A stretch of DNA of 64,000 nt from Pseudomonas cedrina subsp. cedrina (GCF_001983175.1 NZ_MNPW01000013.1:124001-188000), one strand, 5' to 3'; counted from the first letter of the stretch, positions 23,907 through 32,697 are shown. Made by a program: numbers and translations. Notes: generated by a model not told the origin, from the sequence alone.

Positions 23907-24464
23907 TTGAAAAGACATAGGTATCTAGGGGCTACTGTGGCGAGCGGGCTTGCCCTAATGCCGTTCAGTTAAGCGTACATCGCCCCCTGTAGGAGCGAGC
24001 TTGCTCGCGAAAAACATCAACGATAACGCGTGTTTCCTGAGTGAACGCGGCGGCTGTGAGCTCTTCGCGAGCAAGCTCGCTCCTACAAAAAACCTTAACT
24101 GACTGGCATTGGGGCTTGCCCCGCTCGCCACAGGGAACTCGCCAACTTCTGAGCGTTGCGTAGATACCTGTGACTGAAATGGGGAAGCAAGGCAAATGAC
24201 GCAATTGTTGTTTCGGCTGGAATTGGGTTGCGCGCGCGAGCCCAATCTCACGCGCGACGAAGGTTAAATGTGGGAGCTGTCGAGCCCCAGCGAGGCTGCG
24301 AAGACGGCGGCATTGCTGGTATGCTCTTCGCCTGACACTCCGCTATCGCTGCCTCGCTAAAGCTCGAGAGCTCCCACAGGAGATCGCTTGTGTCAGGTGG
24401 AATCGAGCTGCATCCGTGAGCACCATCGCAGCTGCAACGCTGGTCCGTTGTCGGTTTTTTTACC
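23907..24464. repeat. Cluster of three nested REP inverted repeats
   Basis: This gene-free stretch holds three Pseudomonas REP-type inverted pairs. An outer pair (about 23934-23954 and 24113-24133, GTGGCGAGCGGGCTTGCC type) encloses an inner pair (23989-24011 and 24065-24087, TGTAGGAGCGAGCTTGCTCG type). A third pair (24269-24300 and 24346-24378, TGTGGGAGCT type) follows. They can form long hairpins, acting as end-of-transcript structures between convergent genes. No coding region is supported here. Confidence 0.8.
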
Positions 24465-25076
24465 TCATACCCCTTTTGCCGCCAGCACCGCCAGGTAGAT
24501 CAATACCACCCCGCAAGTGCCATAACTGATGCGTTGCCACAGCGGGGATGCGTTCTTGCGCAAGAGGTTGACCAGCGCCGCAACCAGAAAGCATGACAAC
24601 ACCGAAGCCAGCATGAACCCGGCGAAAAACATCAGGGTTTGCCCATGGCTGGGCGTGGCGCCGACGATGCCAGAGAGCGCACTGCCCAATGCGCCCCAGT
24701 AGACGATGTTTTTCGGGTTGGCCAGGGAGATTGCCGCGCCAACCGCCAGTGCATTTTTCCGGCTGCTGGCGGGGGCCTCGTCGGATGCCGGTAGCTTCCA
24801 GGCATCGATCAGGCTGCGGATGCCCAGCCAGGCCAGGTACAACGCACAGATCACCGTCAACGGCACGCGTACTGCGTCATGCTGGATCAGCAGGACGATC
24901 CCGGTCAGCCCGATAACCGCCCACACCGCATCGCCCACCAGTGAGCCAACCTGCACCAGAAGTGCCGGGGTAAAGCCATGCAGCAGACCACGGCGCAGCG
25001 TCTCTGCCAGTACGGCGCCGGGGGAGAGGCAAAATACAAAACCGAATACCAGTGCGTAGAAAAAAATCGTCACCAT
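24465..25076 (-). CDS. LysE-family amino acid exporter
   Basis: This 203-residue protein has about six membrane segments. It contains the family opening FVFCLSPGAVLAETLRRGL (normally G.SPGP....), VGDAVWAVIGLTGI, YLAWLGIRSLIDAW and the conserved SLANPKNIVYWGALG. LysE/RhtB proteins export amino acids such as lysine, threonine or homoserine lactones; the substrate cannot be told. Convergent with the DUF533 gene across the REP cluster. Confidence 0.85.
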   Translation of the reverse strand: MVTIFFYALVFGFVFCLSPGAVLAETLRRGLLHGFTPALLVQVGSLVGDAVWAVIGLTGIVLLIQHDAVRVPLTVICALYLAWLGIRSLIDAWKLPASDEAPASSRKNALAVGAAISLANPKNIVYWGALGSALSGIVGATPSHGQTLMFFAGFMLASVLSCFLVAALVNLLRKNASPLWQRISYGTCGVVLIYLAVLAAKGV

Positions 25077-25152
25077 GCCCGCGTCCTTTCAGGAAAGTGC
25101 GAAAGCATACGCTGGCACCCAGAGTGAATCCACTGGCTAGCGGTTGCCCGCT

Positions 25153-25620
25153 CTACAGCGCAATACGATCGAGTTCGGCTTTTACTTCGGCACGACTGAG
25201 GCCGGCAAAAGGCACGGCGAACAACGCCCGGCAGCGCATGGCAATGATGTCCAGCGTAGCGTCGAATGCAGCTTGCACAGCCGCGTCGTCGCCCTGGACA
25301 TCCGAAGGGTCTTCCAACCCCCAATGCGCCTTCAGCGCGGGCCCGAAGTACACCGGGCAGGCTTCACCGGCAGCTTTATCACACACGGTAATCACCACGT
25401 CCAGCGGGCTGCCTTCAAACGCATCGTTGTCTTTGCTGTACAAACCCTCGGTGCTGATGCCCGCCGCCTGCAGGGTAGCAAGGCTGCGCGGCAGTACCTG
25501 GCCCTTGGGAAAGCTGCCGGAGCTGACGGCTTCGAAACCCTCTGGGGCCAGGTGATTGAACACCGCTTCGGACAAAATGCTGCGGCAGCTGTTGGCGGTA
25601 CACATGAACAGGACTTTCAT
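25153..25620 (-). CDS. arsC: Arsenate reductase, thioredoxin-type (LMW-PTPase fold)
   Basis: This 155-residue protein begins MKVLFMCTANSCRSILSEAV, an LMW-phosphatase P-loop (C-x5-R), the arsenate-binding site. VVITVCDKAAGEACPVYFG supplies the two further cysteines used to relay electrons to thioredoxin, as in ArsC of this class. It reduces arsenate to arsenite. It sits 13 bases downstream of arsB on the same strand, so the order is arsB-arsC. No arsR or arsH is adjacent, unlike most Pseudomonas ars operons. Confidence 0.9.
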   Translation of the reverse strand: MKVLFMCTANSCRSILSEAVFNHLAPEGFEAVSSGSFPKGQVLPRSLATLQAAGISTEGLYSKDNDAFEGSPLDVVITVCDKAAGEACPVYFGPALKAHWGLEDPSDVQGDDAAVQAAFDATLDIIAMRCRALFAVPFAGLSRAEVKAELDRIAL

Positions 25621-25633
25621 GGCGGCATTTCCT

Positions 25634-26917
25634 TCAAAGGCTCAGGCGCAAGGCGAGGGCGGCAAGCGTGACCAACAACACCGGCAGCGTCAACACGATC
25701 CCGACCTTGAAGTAATAGCCCCAGGTAATGGTAATGCCCTTGCGCGCCAGGATATGCAGCCACAGCAACGTCGCCAGGCTGCCGATCGGGGTGATTTTCG
25801 GGCCCAGGTCGCTGCCGATCACGTTGGCGTAGATCATCGCCTCCCTGACCACGCCCACGGCATGGCTGGACTCGATGGACAGCGCACCGATCAACACGGT
25901 CGGCAAGTTGTTCATCGCAGACGACAGCAGGGCCGTCAGCACGCCCGTGCCCATGGCCGCGCCCCAAACGCCGTAAGTGGCAAACGTATCGAGCCAGGTC
26001 GCCAGGTAGGTGGTGAGGCCCGCGTTGCGCAAGCCGTAGACCACCAGGTACATGCCCAGGGAAAAGATCACGATTTGCCACGGTGCTTCTTTCAGCACTT
26101 TGCGCGTGGAAATCATGTGGCCTTTGGCGGCGATCACCAGCAGCAGCACCGCGCACACCGCGGAAATGGCGCTGATGGGGATGCCCAGCGGTTCCAGGGC
26201 AAAGCAACCGACCAGCAGGATGCCCAGCACCCACCAGCCGGCGCGGAAGGTGGCGCGGTCGTGGATCGCGCTGGCAGGGTCATCCAGGTCGGCCGGGTCG
26301 TAGGCCTGCGGGATATCGCGGCGAAAGAACCACAACAGCACCGCCAGCGTGGCCGCGACGCTGACCAGGTTGACCGGCACCATCACCGCGGCATATTCGT
26401 TGAAGCCGATCTTGAAATAGTCCGCCGAGACGATATTCACCAAGTTCGACACCACCAGCGGCAGGCTGGCGGTGTCGGCGATAAAACCGGCGCCCATGAC
26501 GAATGCCAGGGTCGCCGCCGGAGAAAAGCGCAGGGCCAGCAACATCGATATCACGATCGGCGTAAGGATCAGCGCGGCGCCGTCATTGGCGAACAGCGCC
26601 GATACCAGCGCGCCCAGCAGCACCATATAAGCAAACAGACGCCGGCCGCGCCCACGGCCCCAGCGCGCCACATGCAGGGCGGTCCAGGCAAAGAAACCGG
26701 CCTCGTCGAGCAACAGGCTGATGATGATCAGCGCGACGAAGGTGCCGGTGGCATTCCAGATGATGTGCCACACCACCGGAATGTCGGCCAGGCTGATCAC
26801 GCCGCAGGCCAGGGCGAGGATCGCGCCCATTGTTGCGCTCCAGCCCACGCCGAGGCCCTTGGGCTGCCAGATGACCAGGACGATGGTGAAGATGAAAATG
26901 GCAATGGCGACAAGCAT
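25634..26917 (-). CDS. arsB: Arsenite efflux pump ArsB
   Basis: This 427-residue protein has about 11-12 membrane segments and the ArsB/NhaD features GAILALACGVISLADIP, FFAWTALHVARWGRGRGRRLF, FANDGAALILTPI and SAMNNLPTVLIGALSI. The N-terminal length and order match bacterial ArsB (about 429 residues). It expels arsenite made by ArsC. The ATG at 26917 has GGAG about 9 bases upstream, inside the last codons of a possible 35-codon leader ORF whose stop lies 3 bases before this start. Confidence 0.92.
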   Translation of the reverse strand: MLVAIAIFIFTIVLVIWQPKGLGVGWSATMGAILALACGVISLADIPVVWHIIWNATGTFVALIIISLLLDEAGFFAWTALHVARWGRGRGRRLFAYMVLLGALVSALFANDGAALILTPIVISMLLALRFSPAATLAFVMGAGFIADTASLPLVVSNLVNIVSADYFKIGFNEYAAVMVPVNLVSVAATLAVLLWFFRRDIPQAYDPADLDDPASAIHDRATFRAGWWVLGILLVGCFALEPLGIPISAISAVCAVLLLVIAAKGHMISTRKVLKEAPWQIVIFSLGMYLVVYGLRNAGLTTYLATWLDTFATYGVWGAAMGTGVLTALLSSAMNNLPTVLIGALSIESSHAVGVVREAMIYANVIGSDLGPKITPIGSLATLLWLHILARKGITITWGYYFKVGIVLTLPVLLVTLAALALRLSL

Positions 26918-26920
26918 CGA

Positions 26921-27028
26921 TCAGCGCTCCGGTGGCTCAGCAGGTGCTGCTGGCGCGTAGTAGTGGGATAGGCAGAGCATGGATCGGTTGGCGTCCGTAA
27001 AGTTCTTGCCTGGGTGGATCAATAGCAT
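26921..27028 (-). CDS. Possible leader ORF upstream of arsB
   Basis: This 35-codon frame (MLLIHPGKNFTDANRSMLCL..., ending AEPPER) stops 3 bases before the arsB ATG, and the arsB Shine-Dalgarno lies inside it. The C-terminal third has two adjacent Tyr, several Pro and a PP pair. The ribosome site for its own ATG is poor and another overlapping frame is open. It could couple arsB translation or be chance. Confidence 0.25.
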   Translation of the reverse strand: MLLIHPGKNFTDANRSMLCLSHYYAPAAPAEPPER

Positions 27029-27062
27029 CGCTGCGTTTCATTCAGTCAAACCTTGTATCGAT

Positions 27063-27076
27063 TTGACATGGATCAA
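27063..27076. promoter_or_regulatory. Candidate Anr/Fnr box
   Basis: TTGAC-ATGG-ATCAA matches the TTGAT-N4-ATCAA consensus with one change, like many Pseudomonas Anr sites. It lies 90 bases before the gene at 27167 and 35 bases before the possible arsB leader on the other strand. A TTAAAAT -10-like sequence at 27108-27114 favours the plus-strand gene as target. Confidence 0.5.
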
Positions 27077-27166
27077 AGATACCGAAATCCGCCACAAGTG
27101 GTTGAAATTAAAATGAAACATGAATGTCCTAAAGTGCCTGCCCATTGCTGATGAAGGAAGACCCGT

Positions 27167-27382
27167 GTGACCCGTGCCACTCGCAACCTGCGCAAGACCC
27201 TGGATTCCGTCGCGGAAAATAACGAAACCGCCGCGTTCGACCTGATGCGCGCCGTCGAAAAACTCGGCGATGAACTGCTGCGCCAGCGCCTGCTCAACAC
27301 CATCCACCGTCTCAACCAGGATGCCTATGAGTTGCGCGAAGCACGGGATTCGGTGGAGCAAGTGTCGGTCAGGCTCGCCTGA
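27167..27382 (+). CDS. Small helical protein, possibly oxygen-regulated
   Basis: This 71-residue protein has a GTG start at 27167 supported by AAGGAAG 6 bases upstream. It is wholly helical, with heptads (VAENNETAAFDLMRAVEKLG; QRLLNTIHRLNQDAYELREA). No membrane segment, metal motif or known family is seen. The upstream Anr-type box suggests low-oxygen control. AzlC starts about 70 bases downstream on the same strand, so they may or may not share a transcript. Confidence 0.7.
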   Translation: MTRATRNLRKTLDSVAENNETAAFDLMRAVEKLGDELLRQRLLNTIHRLNQDAYELREARDSVEQVSVRLA

Positions 27383-27453
27383 GCAAGATCGTTCAAGACA
27401 AGCCTCTTGTGAGGCTGGCATGCTTGGCGACTGTTTGTCGATGAGCCGTTTCC

Positions 27454-28149
27454 ATGCCCACTGCCTTACCTCGATATGCCTTCGCTCGCGGCGCCATCGC
27501 CGTCATTCCCTTGTCCCTGGCCTGTGCGCCGTGGGGGCTGCTGGCCGGTTCCATGGCCATTGATGCGCAATTCACCCCTCTGCAAGCCCAGGGCTTGTCC
27601 GCCATCGTGTTTGCCGGTGCCGCGCAACTGGTCGCCATCGGCATGGTCAAGAGCGGTGCCAGCCTGATTTCCATCGTACTGACCACGTTGCTGCTGACCT
27701 CCCAGCATCTGCTGTATGGCATGCACATGCGCCCGATCCTCGCGCCCCTCAAGACCCGCTGGCGCATGAGCCTGGGTTTTCTGTTGACCGATGAATTCTT
27801 CGCGCTGGTCAACCACTTCGACCGCCAGACTTTCAACCGCTGGTACGCCCTGGGCGTCGGCCTGACGTTCTATATCATCTGGAACCTGTTCACCCTGGCC
27901 GGCATCGTGCTCGGCCAAAGCATTCCCGGCCTTGATCAACTGGGCCTCGAATTCTCCATCGCCGCCACGTTTATCGCGCTGATCACACCGGTGGTGCGTG
28001 ACATTCCCACGGTGGTCTGCGTGGCGGTGTCGTTGCTGTTTTCGGTGTGGTTGAGTTTCCTGCACTGGGAATCGGCGGTGGTGGTGTCCGGCGTGCTGGG
28101 TATGAGCGCCGGCTATGCCTGCAAACGCCTGGGAGTAGGGCAACGATGA
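27454..28149 (+). CDS. azlC: AzlC-family branched-chain amino acid exporter subunit
   Basis: This 231-residue, multi-span membrane protein has the AzlC signature: GAIAVIPLSLACAPWGLLAG near the N-terminus, GLSAIVFAGAAQLVAIGM, LLTSQHLLYGMHMRP and LTDEFFALVN. With the small AzlD partner it exports branched-chain amino acids or analogues. ATGA overlap with the next gene shows a two-gene operon. Confidence 0.88.
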   Translation: MPTALPRYAFARGAIAVIPLSLACAPWGLLAGSMAIDAQFTPLQAQGLSAIVFAGAAQLVAIGMVKSGASLISIVLTTLLLTSQHLLYGMHMRPILAPLKTRWRMSLGFLLTDEFFALVNHFDRQTFNRWYALGVGLTFYIIWNLFTLAGIVLGQSIPGLDQLGLEFSIAATFIALITPVVRDIPTVVCVAVSLLFSVWLSFLHWESAVVVSGVLGMSAGYACKRLGVGQR

Positions 28150-28457
28150 TCTACATCATGATTGTGGCCATGGGGCTGGTGGTATTTTTCAACCGCTACC
28201 TGTTCATCGAACCGCGCCTGCCGGTGCGCCTCAACCGTGGCGCGCGCGAGTTCCTCGGGTTCGCGGTGCCTGGCATGCTGACGGCGATTTGCGGGCCGAT
28301 CATTTTCCTGCACGACCATCAACTCAACCTGAGCCTGGCCAACCCTTATTTGTTGGCGGGTGTCAGTGCGGTGGCGTTGATGGTCTGGACACGCAATGTG
28401 TTGATCACGGTGCTGTTGAGCATGGGGTTGTTTTATCTGCTGCGTTGGTTGATCTGA
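28146..28457 (+). CDS. azlD: AzlD-family exporter subunit
   Basis: This 103-residue protein has four predicted membrane segments (IVAMGLVVFFNRYLF; FLGFAVPGMLTAICGPIIF; YLLAGVSAVALMVW; VLLSMGLFYLLRWL). The size and order match AzlD, the small partner of AzlC, and the 4-base overlap with azlC supports this. A short GC hairpin (28475-28492) lies after the stop, without a T-run on this strand. Confidence 0.85.
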   Translation: MIYIMIVAMGLVVFFNRYLFIEPRLPVRLNRGAREFLGFAVPGMLTAICGPIIFLHDHQLNLSLANPYLLAGVSAVALMVWTRNVLITVLLSMGLFYLLRWLI

Positions 28458-28629
28458 AACCCGGACGAAAAAAAGCCCGCGGGAGAGCGGGCAGAAGGGA
28501 GGCTTCCAAAAATGAGCGTGGTTACTCTAAGCGGCGCATCTTCGCCCTGACAGTGAAACAAAGTTCATGCAGTCGTCAGACCGGCCCACGGCAATGATAC
28601 AGTCGCGTTTTTTTCAACGGAGCAATGGC

Positions 28630-28983
28630 ATGCACAAGGTGGTAATAGGCGCACTGGTACTGGCGGCATTAGCCGGTTGCGCGGGTTCGAAGATGAAGGA
28701 GGCGCGCGCGGGCGCGCCCTACAAAACCCTGGCTTCGGACAAGGCCACCCTGGCGGTTGCCGAATGCGTGCAGTTCGGCTGGCAGGATGAAAGCGTGTTC
28801 GGGGTTGACGCCGGCGGCTTCAAGGAGCCGATCGGCGCGGGCGGTTTTACCGTGTACACCACGGCGGGTGACTACTTTGTCGATGTGCAAAGCGCGGGTG
28901 CCGGCTCAACCATCAAGTACTACGCGGCAGAGGACACCATGCCGGCCAAGCGTCGTTTGGCCGCGCTCGCGACCTGCCTGTAG
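28630..28983 (+). CDS. Chromosomal lipoprotein related to the prophage lipoprotein
   Basis: This 117-residue lipoprotein (MHKVVIGALVLAALAGC; lipobox LAGC) starts at ATG 28630 with GGAG 7 bases upstream. The mature part shows KEARAGAPYKTLASDK, ECVQFGWQDESVFG, GGFTVYTTAGDYFVDVQ, TIKYYA and KRRLAALATCL. These align block by block with the prophage gene at 11877. Two Cys, one in the middle and one near the end, may form a disulphide. Function is unknown; it is probably anchored to the outer membrane. Confidence 0.8.
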   Translation: MHKVVIGALVLAALAGCAGSKMKEARAGAPYKTLASDKATLAVAECVQFGWQDESVFGVDAGGFKEPIGAGGFTVYTTAGDYFVDVQSAGAGSTIKYYAAEDTMPAKRRLAALATCL

Positions 28984-29126
28984 TCCGTTGCCTCAGGCGA
29001 TTTAGGAAATGCCTGGCACGACAGGCCCAAGGCATTGGCTTATGATTCACACGCTCGCCCGGCATGATGGCTCTTTACCAGTACATGGATGTCGAGGCCT
29101 GAATGCCGGGCGAGCATCCTCTTTCT

Positions 29127-29831
29127 TTAGCGCGGCATGTAACCCAAGTGCCAGCGCCTCGGTATTTTCAGCGATACCAACCCCAATAAGCCCGCCAGCG
29201 TGCCACTGATCAGCAGCGCCTTGAGCCCCATCTGTTGCTCCAGCAGCGCGCCGATCACCGCGCCCACGAACATGCCCGCCCAGGGTATCAACTGCACGCG
29301 CCAGCCGCTGCGGCGTTCCCCGAGCAGCCAGCGCCCCAGCCCGCGACCAAAGCGGGAAAGCGCTCCGGTGACGTAAGTCAGCCCCACCGGCAACCCGTTG
29401 ACCTCTTCCACGGCGGCATTGAGCATGCCCATCGCAATGATCGCCGCCAACAGCGCAGGCAGTGTATCGGCGAAGGGCAGCAGTGCGGCGCCGCACAACA
29501 AGGCGGCAATGCACAACAGCAACGGCAGCGCATGACGACGGCTCAGTCGGCCGACCACCACGCCCAAGGCATTACCGACGATAAAGGTTGCCACCAGCAA
29601 CAGCAGCCGGCCGGTCAGGCCCAGGTCCCCCGCACTGATCGCCACCGCCAGGCGCGTGGTGTTGCCGCTCATGAACGACACAAAGTCACCGCTGGCCATG
29701 AAGCCGATGGCATCGGTCATCCCGGCCAGCACCGACAGGCTGGCCACCAGCATCAGCCCGACCCGGCCACGCCAGCGTTGTTGATGGGCCAATGCGGCGT
29801 TGGCGTAAGGCTTGCGGGGCGAAGGCAGCAT
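29127..29831 (-). CDS. YoaK / DUF1275 membrane protein
   Basis: This 234-residue protein has the DUF1275 opening SVLAGMTDAIGFMASGDFVSFMSGNTTRLAVAIS, with TDA..F...G.FVSFMSGNT conserved, and about six membrane segments. The start is placed at ATG 29831 (MLPSPRKPYANAA), with GAGGAG upstream; earlier in-frame codons lack a site. Function of the family is unknown. Confidence 0.82.
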   Translation of the reverse strand: MLPSPRKPYANAALAHQQRWRGRVGLMLVASLSVLAGMTDAIGFMASGDFVSFMSGNTTRLAVAISAGDLGLTGRLLLLVATFIVGNALGVVVGRLSRRHALPLLLCIAALLCGAALLPFADTLPALLAAIIAMGMLNAAVEEVNGLPVGLTYVTGALSRFGRGLGRWLLGERRSGWRVQLIPWAGMFVGAVIGALLEQQMGLKALLISGTLAGLLGLVSLKIPRRWHLGYMPR

Positions 29832-29901
29832 AGGGCTGGGGCTCCTCGGTGAGATTATCCGGCCACTACCGTAGGATGCTTTGAGCGCGCATGCAATGAC
29901 C

Positions 29902-31524
29902 TCAGGCATACGTCAGGGTCCAGCCTGCAGGCTGCCAGTCGAGGAAATGGGTCGGCCGGATCGCTTGCACAAACGCCGGGTCATGGGACACCACCATCAG
30001 CGCGCCGGTAAAACCCTGCAATGCCTGCTCGAAAGCCTCCACCGATTCCAGGTCCAAGTGGTTGGTTGGCTCGTCCAGCAACAACAACTGCGCCGGCACC
30101 TTGCGCCACAAGGCAATCGCCATGGCGGCTTTCAGGCGCTCGCCGCCACTGAGTTGCCCGGCGGGCTGGGTCACGCGCAAGGCGTCGAGTTGCAGCAGGG
30201 CCAGGCGCGTGCGCAATTCGGCTTGGGCCAATGGCGTGTCGAGCAGGTTGAGCTGCTCGACAAGCGAGCGATGCTCGTCCAGCAGCACGAGGTGCTGGTC
30301 AATATAGGCGCTGGGCACCTGCACGCTGCATTCTCCACTGGCCAAGGCGCATGCGCCGGCAATGACCTTGAGCAGCGTGGACTTGCCGCAGCCGTTCGGC
30401 CCGCGCACAGCGACACGCACCGGGCCTGCCAGATGCAGGTTGAGGCGGCTCGACGGCAGCCATGGCAACTGTGCGTCGACCAGCGATAACACCTGTCGGC
30501 CATTGGGTACCGCGCAGGTGGGCAGCGCCAGCAGAGTCGGCGTTTCATCCACGACCCGTTCGTAGGCCTGGCGCACTTGCGTGTCCAGCACGTGTTTGTG
30601 TTGCCGATGGGCGCTGCGCACGTTACTGACGATTTGCGTGGCGGCGCCTTTCCAGCGTGCCTTGGTGAAACGGTCGACGTTGGCGCTTTGCGCCTGCTGG
30701 CGTGAGCGGGCGGCATGACGTTGCAGGCTGTCGTGCTCGTTCTGCAGGCGCCGACTTTCGCGGCTGCGCTCCAGGCGCGCGTGCTCCAGCGCGGCAGCGG
30801 CGGCCTGTTGTTGCGCATCGCGCTGGGCGCGGTAGGCCGCGTAGTTGCCGCCGTACACCTGAACGCCAAGGGGGGAAAGTTCAATGATGCGCCCCATGGT
30901 ATTAAGCAGTTGCCGGTCATGACTGACCACCACCAGGCCGCCGCGCCAATCGCCGAGCACACGCAGTAGCCATGCACGGCCATTGCTGTCCAGATGGTTG
31001 GTGGGCTCGTCGAGCACCAGCAGCTCTGGCGCAGCCAGTAGCGCACCGATCACCGCAACGCGGGCCAATTGACCGCCGCTGAGCTGGTCGGCCGGGGTAT
31101 CCAGGCGCAGTTGCGACAAGCCCGCTGCGTCCAGGGCGCTGCGCAAGCGCTCGGCCAGGTCCCAGCGGTCGTCGATCAATGCCAGGTCATCGACTTGCGC
31201 GGTACCTTGAGTCATGCGCTTGAGGGCTGCGGATACCTCCGCGGTGCCGGTGAGGTCGGCAAGAGTTTCGCCCGGTGCGACCACCACGTTCTGCGCCACG
31301 TAAGCCACCTGGGCCGGTCGATTCAACGTGCCGGAGGAGGGCGGCAGCAGCCCGGCGATCAGTTGGGCCAGGACGCTTTTCCCTCGGCCATTGCGCCCCA
31401 CGATTCCGGTAGGGCGGTGATCGATGGACAAGGTTACGTCGTCCAGCAGGGTTTCGCCGTTGGCGAACTGGAAACAAAGGTGTTGCAGGGAAACAAGCGT
31501 GGGCAGCCAGTTGACGTCAGTCAT
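29902..31524 (-). CDS. ABC-F family ATPase
   Basis: This 540-residue protein has two ABC domains and no membrane segments. Walker A motifs are VGRNGRGKSVL (~45) and RGPNGCGKSTLL (~340). Signatures are LSGGQLARVAVIGALL and LSGGERLKAAMAIAL, and Walker B is LLVLDEPTNHLD and LLLDEPTNHLD. The linker between domains is long and basic. GGAGGTGCTG precedes ATG 31524. ABC-F proteins act on ribosomes, some protecting against antibiotics or resolving stalls. The subfamily cannot be set; Walker A of domain 1 ends GKS. Confidence 0.88.
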   Translation of the reverse strand: MTDVNWLPTLVSLQHLCFQFANGETLLDDVTLSIDHRPTGIVGRNGRGKSVLAQLIAGLLPPSSGTLNRPAQVAYVAQNVVVAPGETLADLTGTAEVSAALKRMTQGTAQVDDLALIDDRWDLAERLRSALDAAGLSQLRLDTPADQLSGGQLARVAVIGALLAAPELLVLDEPTNHLDSNGRAWLLRVLGDWRGGLVVVSHDRQLLNTMGRIIELSPLGVQVYGGNYAAYRAQRDAQQQAAAAALEHARLERSRESRRLQNEHDSLQRHAARSRQQAQSANVDRFTKARWKGAATQIVSNVRSAHRQHKHVLDTQVRQAYERVVDETPTLLALPTCAVPNGRQVLSLVDAQLPWLPSSRLNLHLAGPVRVAVRGPNGCGKSTLLKVIAGACALASGECSVQVPSAYIDQHLVLLDEHRSLVEQLNLLDTPLAQAELRTRLALLQLDALRVTQPAGQLSGGERLKAAMAIALWRKVPAQLLLLDEPTNHLDLESVEAFEQALQGFTGALMVVSHDPAFVQAIRPTHFLDWQPAGWTLTYA

Positions 31525-31647
31525 CAGCACCTCCAAAAAAATGTCGGACAGGCCAACAAGCGCGCCAGGCGCTCGTTGCGGGTACATTCTGGAAGGCTTA
31601 GTTGTTCACGTCGGCGGTCGTCCCATGAGTCAGGAGGGACGCGCAGC

Positions 31648-32697
31648 CTAACCCGCCTTGGCTTTTTCCGGCAAGTCCGCCGCCAGTTTTTCCAGGAAGA
31701 TGGCCAATGCAACCTCTTCGGCCTTGAGCCCTTTGCGCAGGCGCGGCTTGGGCAACCGGGAGAGTTCACCGAGGCTGAAATGCTCGAGCACGGCGGGGTG
31801 GATGTAGCACTTGCGGCACACCGCCGGGGTATTGCCCAACTGTTTGGCGACATCCTTGACCATGGCGACCACATGTTTTTTCGCGTCGGACTCAGGCTGC
31901 CACTGCAACTCGCGCAACACCGCCAACGCCATGGCGGTACCGGCCCAGGTGCGGTAGTCCTTGGCCGTAAAGTCCGCCCCGGTGAGGCGATGCAGGTACT
32001 CATTCACGTCGTGGGAACTGACAGTGTGCCGTTCGCCGTCCTCGTCCAGGTACTGGAACAGGTTCTGCCCCGGCAGTTCCAGGCAACGCTTGACCACTGT
32101 GGCCAGGCGCCGATCCTTGACGCTGACCTGATGCTCGACGCCGCTTTTGCCGCGAAACTGGAACTGGATCTCGCTGCCTTTGACATCCACATGGCGGGTG
32201 CGCAGGGTGGTCAGCCCGTAGGACTTGTTATCCCGCGCATACTGGGTGTTACCGACCCGGATCAGCGTCGCATCCAGCAGCATCACGACCGTGGCCAGCA
32301 CTTTTTCGCGGGTGAAGCCCGGTTCGGCAATTTGCGCTTCCAGCTGTTTGCGCAGTTTCGGCAATGCCTTGCCGAACGCCTGCAGCCTTGAGTATTTGTC
32401 GGTGTCGCGCACTTCGCGCCAGCGTGCGTGATAGCGGTACTGCTTGCGCCCGCGCGCGTCGCGGCCAGTGGCTTGCAGATGGCCGCTCGGGTCGGCGCAG
32501 ATCCAAACATCGGTGTAGGCGGGCGGCACGGCCAAGGTGTTGAGGCGCTTGATCTCGTCGGCGTCGGTGATGCGTTCGCCCTTGGGGTCGAAGTACTGGA
32601 AGGTGCCCCGCACTTTTTTTCGGCGGATGCCGGGCTGAGTGTCGTCAACGTAGTGCAGGTCGCGGGGCAGGTCGGCAGGCAACGCAGAATCAGGCAT
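31648..32697 (-). CDS. DNA topoisomerase IB (bacterial)
   Basis: This 349-residue protein is of poxvirus-like bacterial topoisomerase IB type. It has PRDLHYVDDTQPGIRRKK, YTDVWICADPSGHLQATG, RDARGRKQYRYHARWR, LIRVGNTQYARDNKSYGLTT (catalytic Arg) and DYRTWAGTAMAL. The active-site Tyr is in CRKCYIHPAVLE at about residue 298. It relaxes supercoils by a 3'-phosphotyrosine link. It is a stand-alone gene downstream of modABC on the same strand. Confidence 0.92.
   Translation of the reverse strand: MPDSALPADLPRDLHYVDDTQPGIRRKKVRGTFQYFDPKGERITDADEIKRLNTLAVPPAYTDVWICADPSGHLQATGRDARGRKQYRYHARWREVRDTDKYSRLQAFGKALPKLRKQLEAQIAEPGFTREKVLATVVMLLDATLIRVGNTQYARDNKSYGLTTLRTRHVDVKGSEIQFQFRGKSGVEHQVSVKDRRLATVVKRCLELPGQNLFQYLDEDGERHTVSSHDVNEYLHRLTGADFTAKDYRTWAGTAMALAVLRELQWQPESDAKKHVVAMVKDVAKQLGNTPAVCRKCYIHPAVLEHFSLGELSRLPKPRLRKGLKAEEVALAIFLEKLAADLPEKAKAG

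Noticed and set aside
23934..24378. Possible CRISPR array
   Set aside because: The repeats are inverted REP pairs with unequal spacing, not direct repeats with uniform spacers, and no cas genes are near.
25556..26971. 471-codon plus-strand ORF over arsC-arsB
   Set aside because: Gln, His and Arg-rich shadow of the well-supported arsB and arsC genes.
28475..28492. Hairpin after azlD as a terminator
   Set aside because: The stem is good, but there is no T-run after it on the azlD strand and no minus-strand gene for it to terminate, so it was not called.
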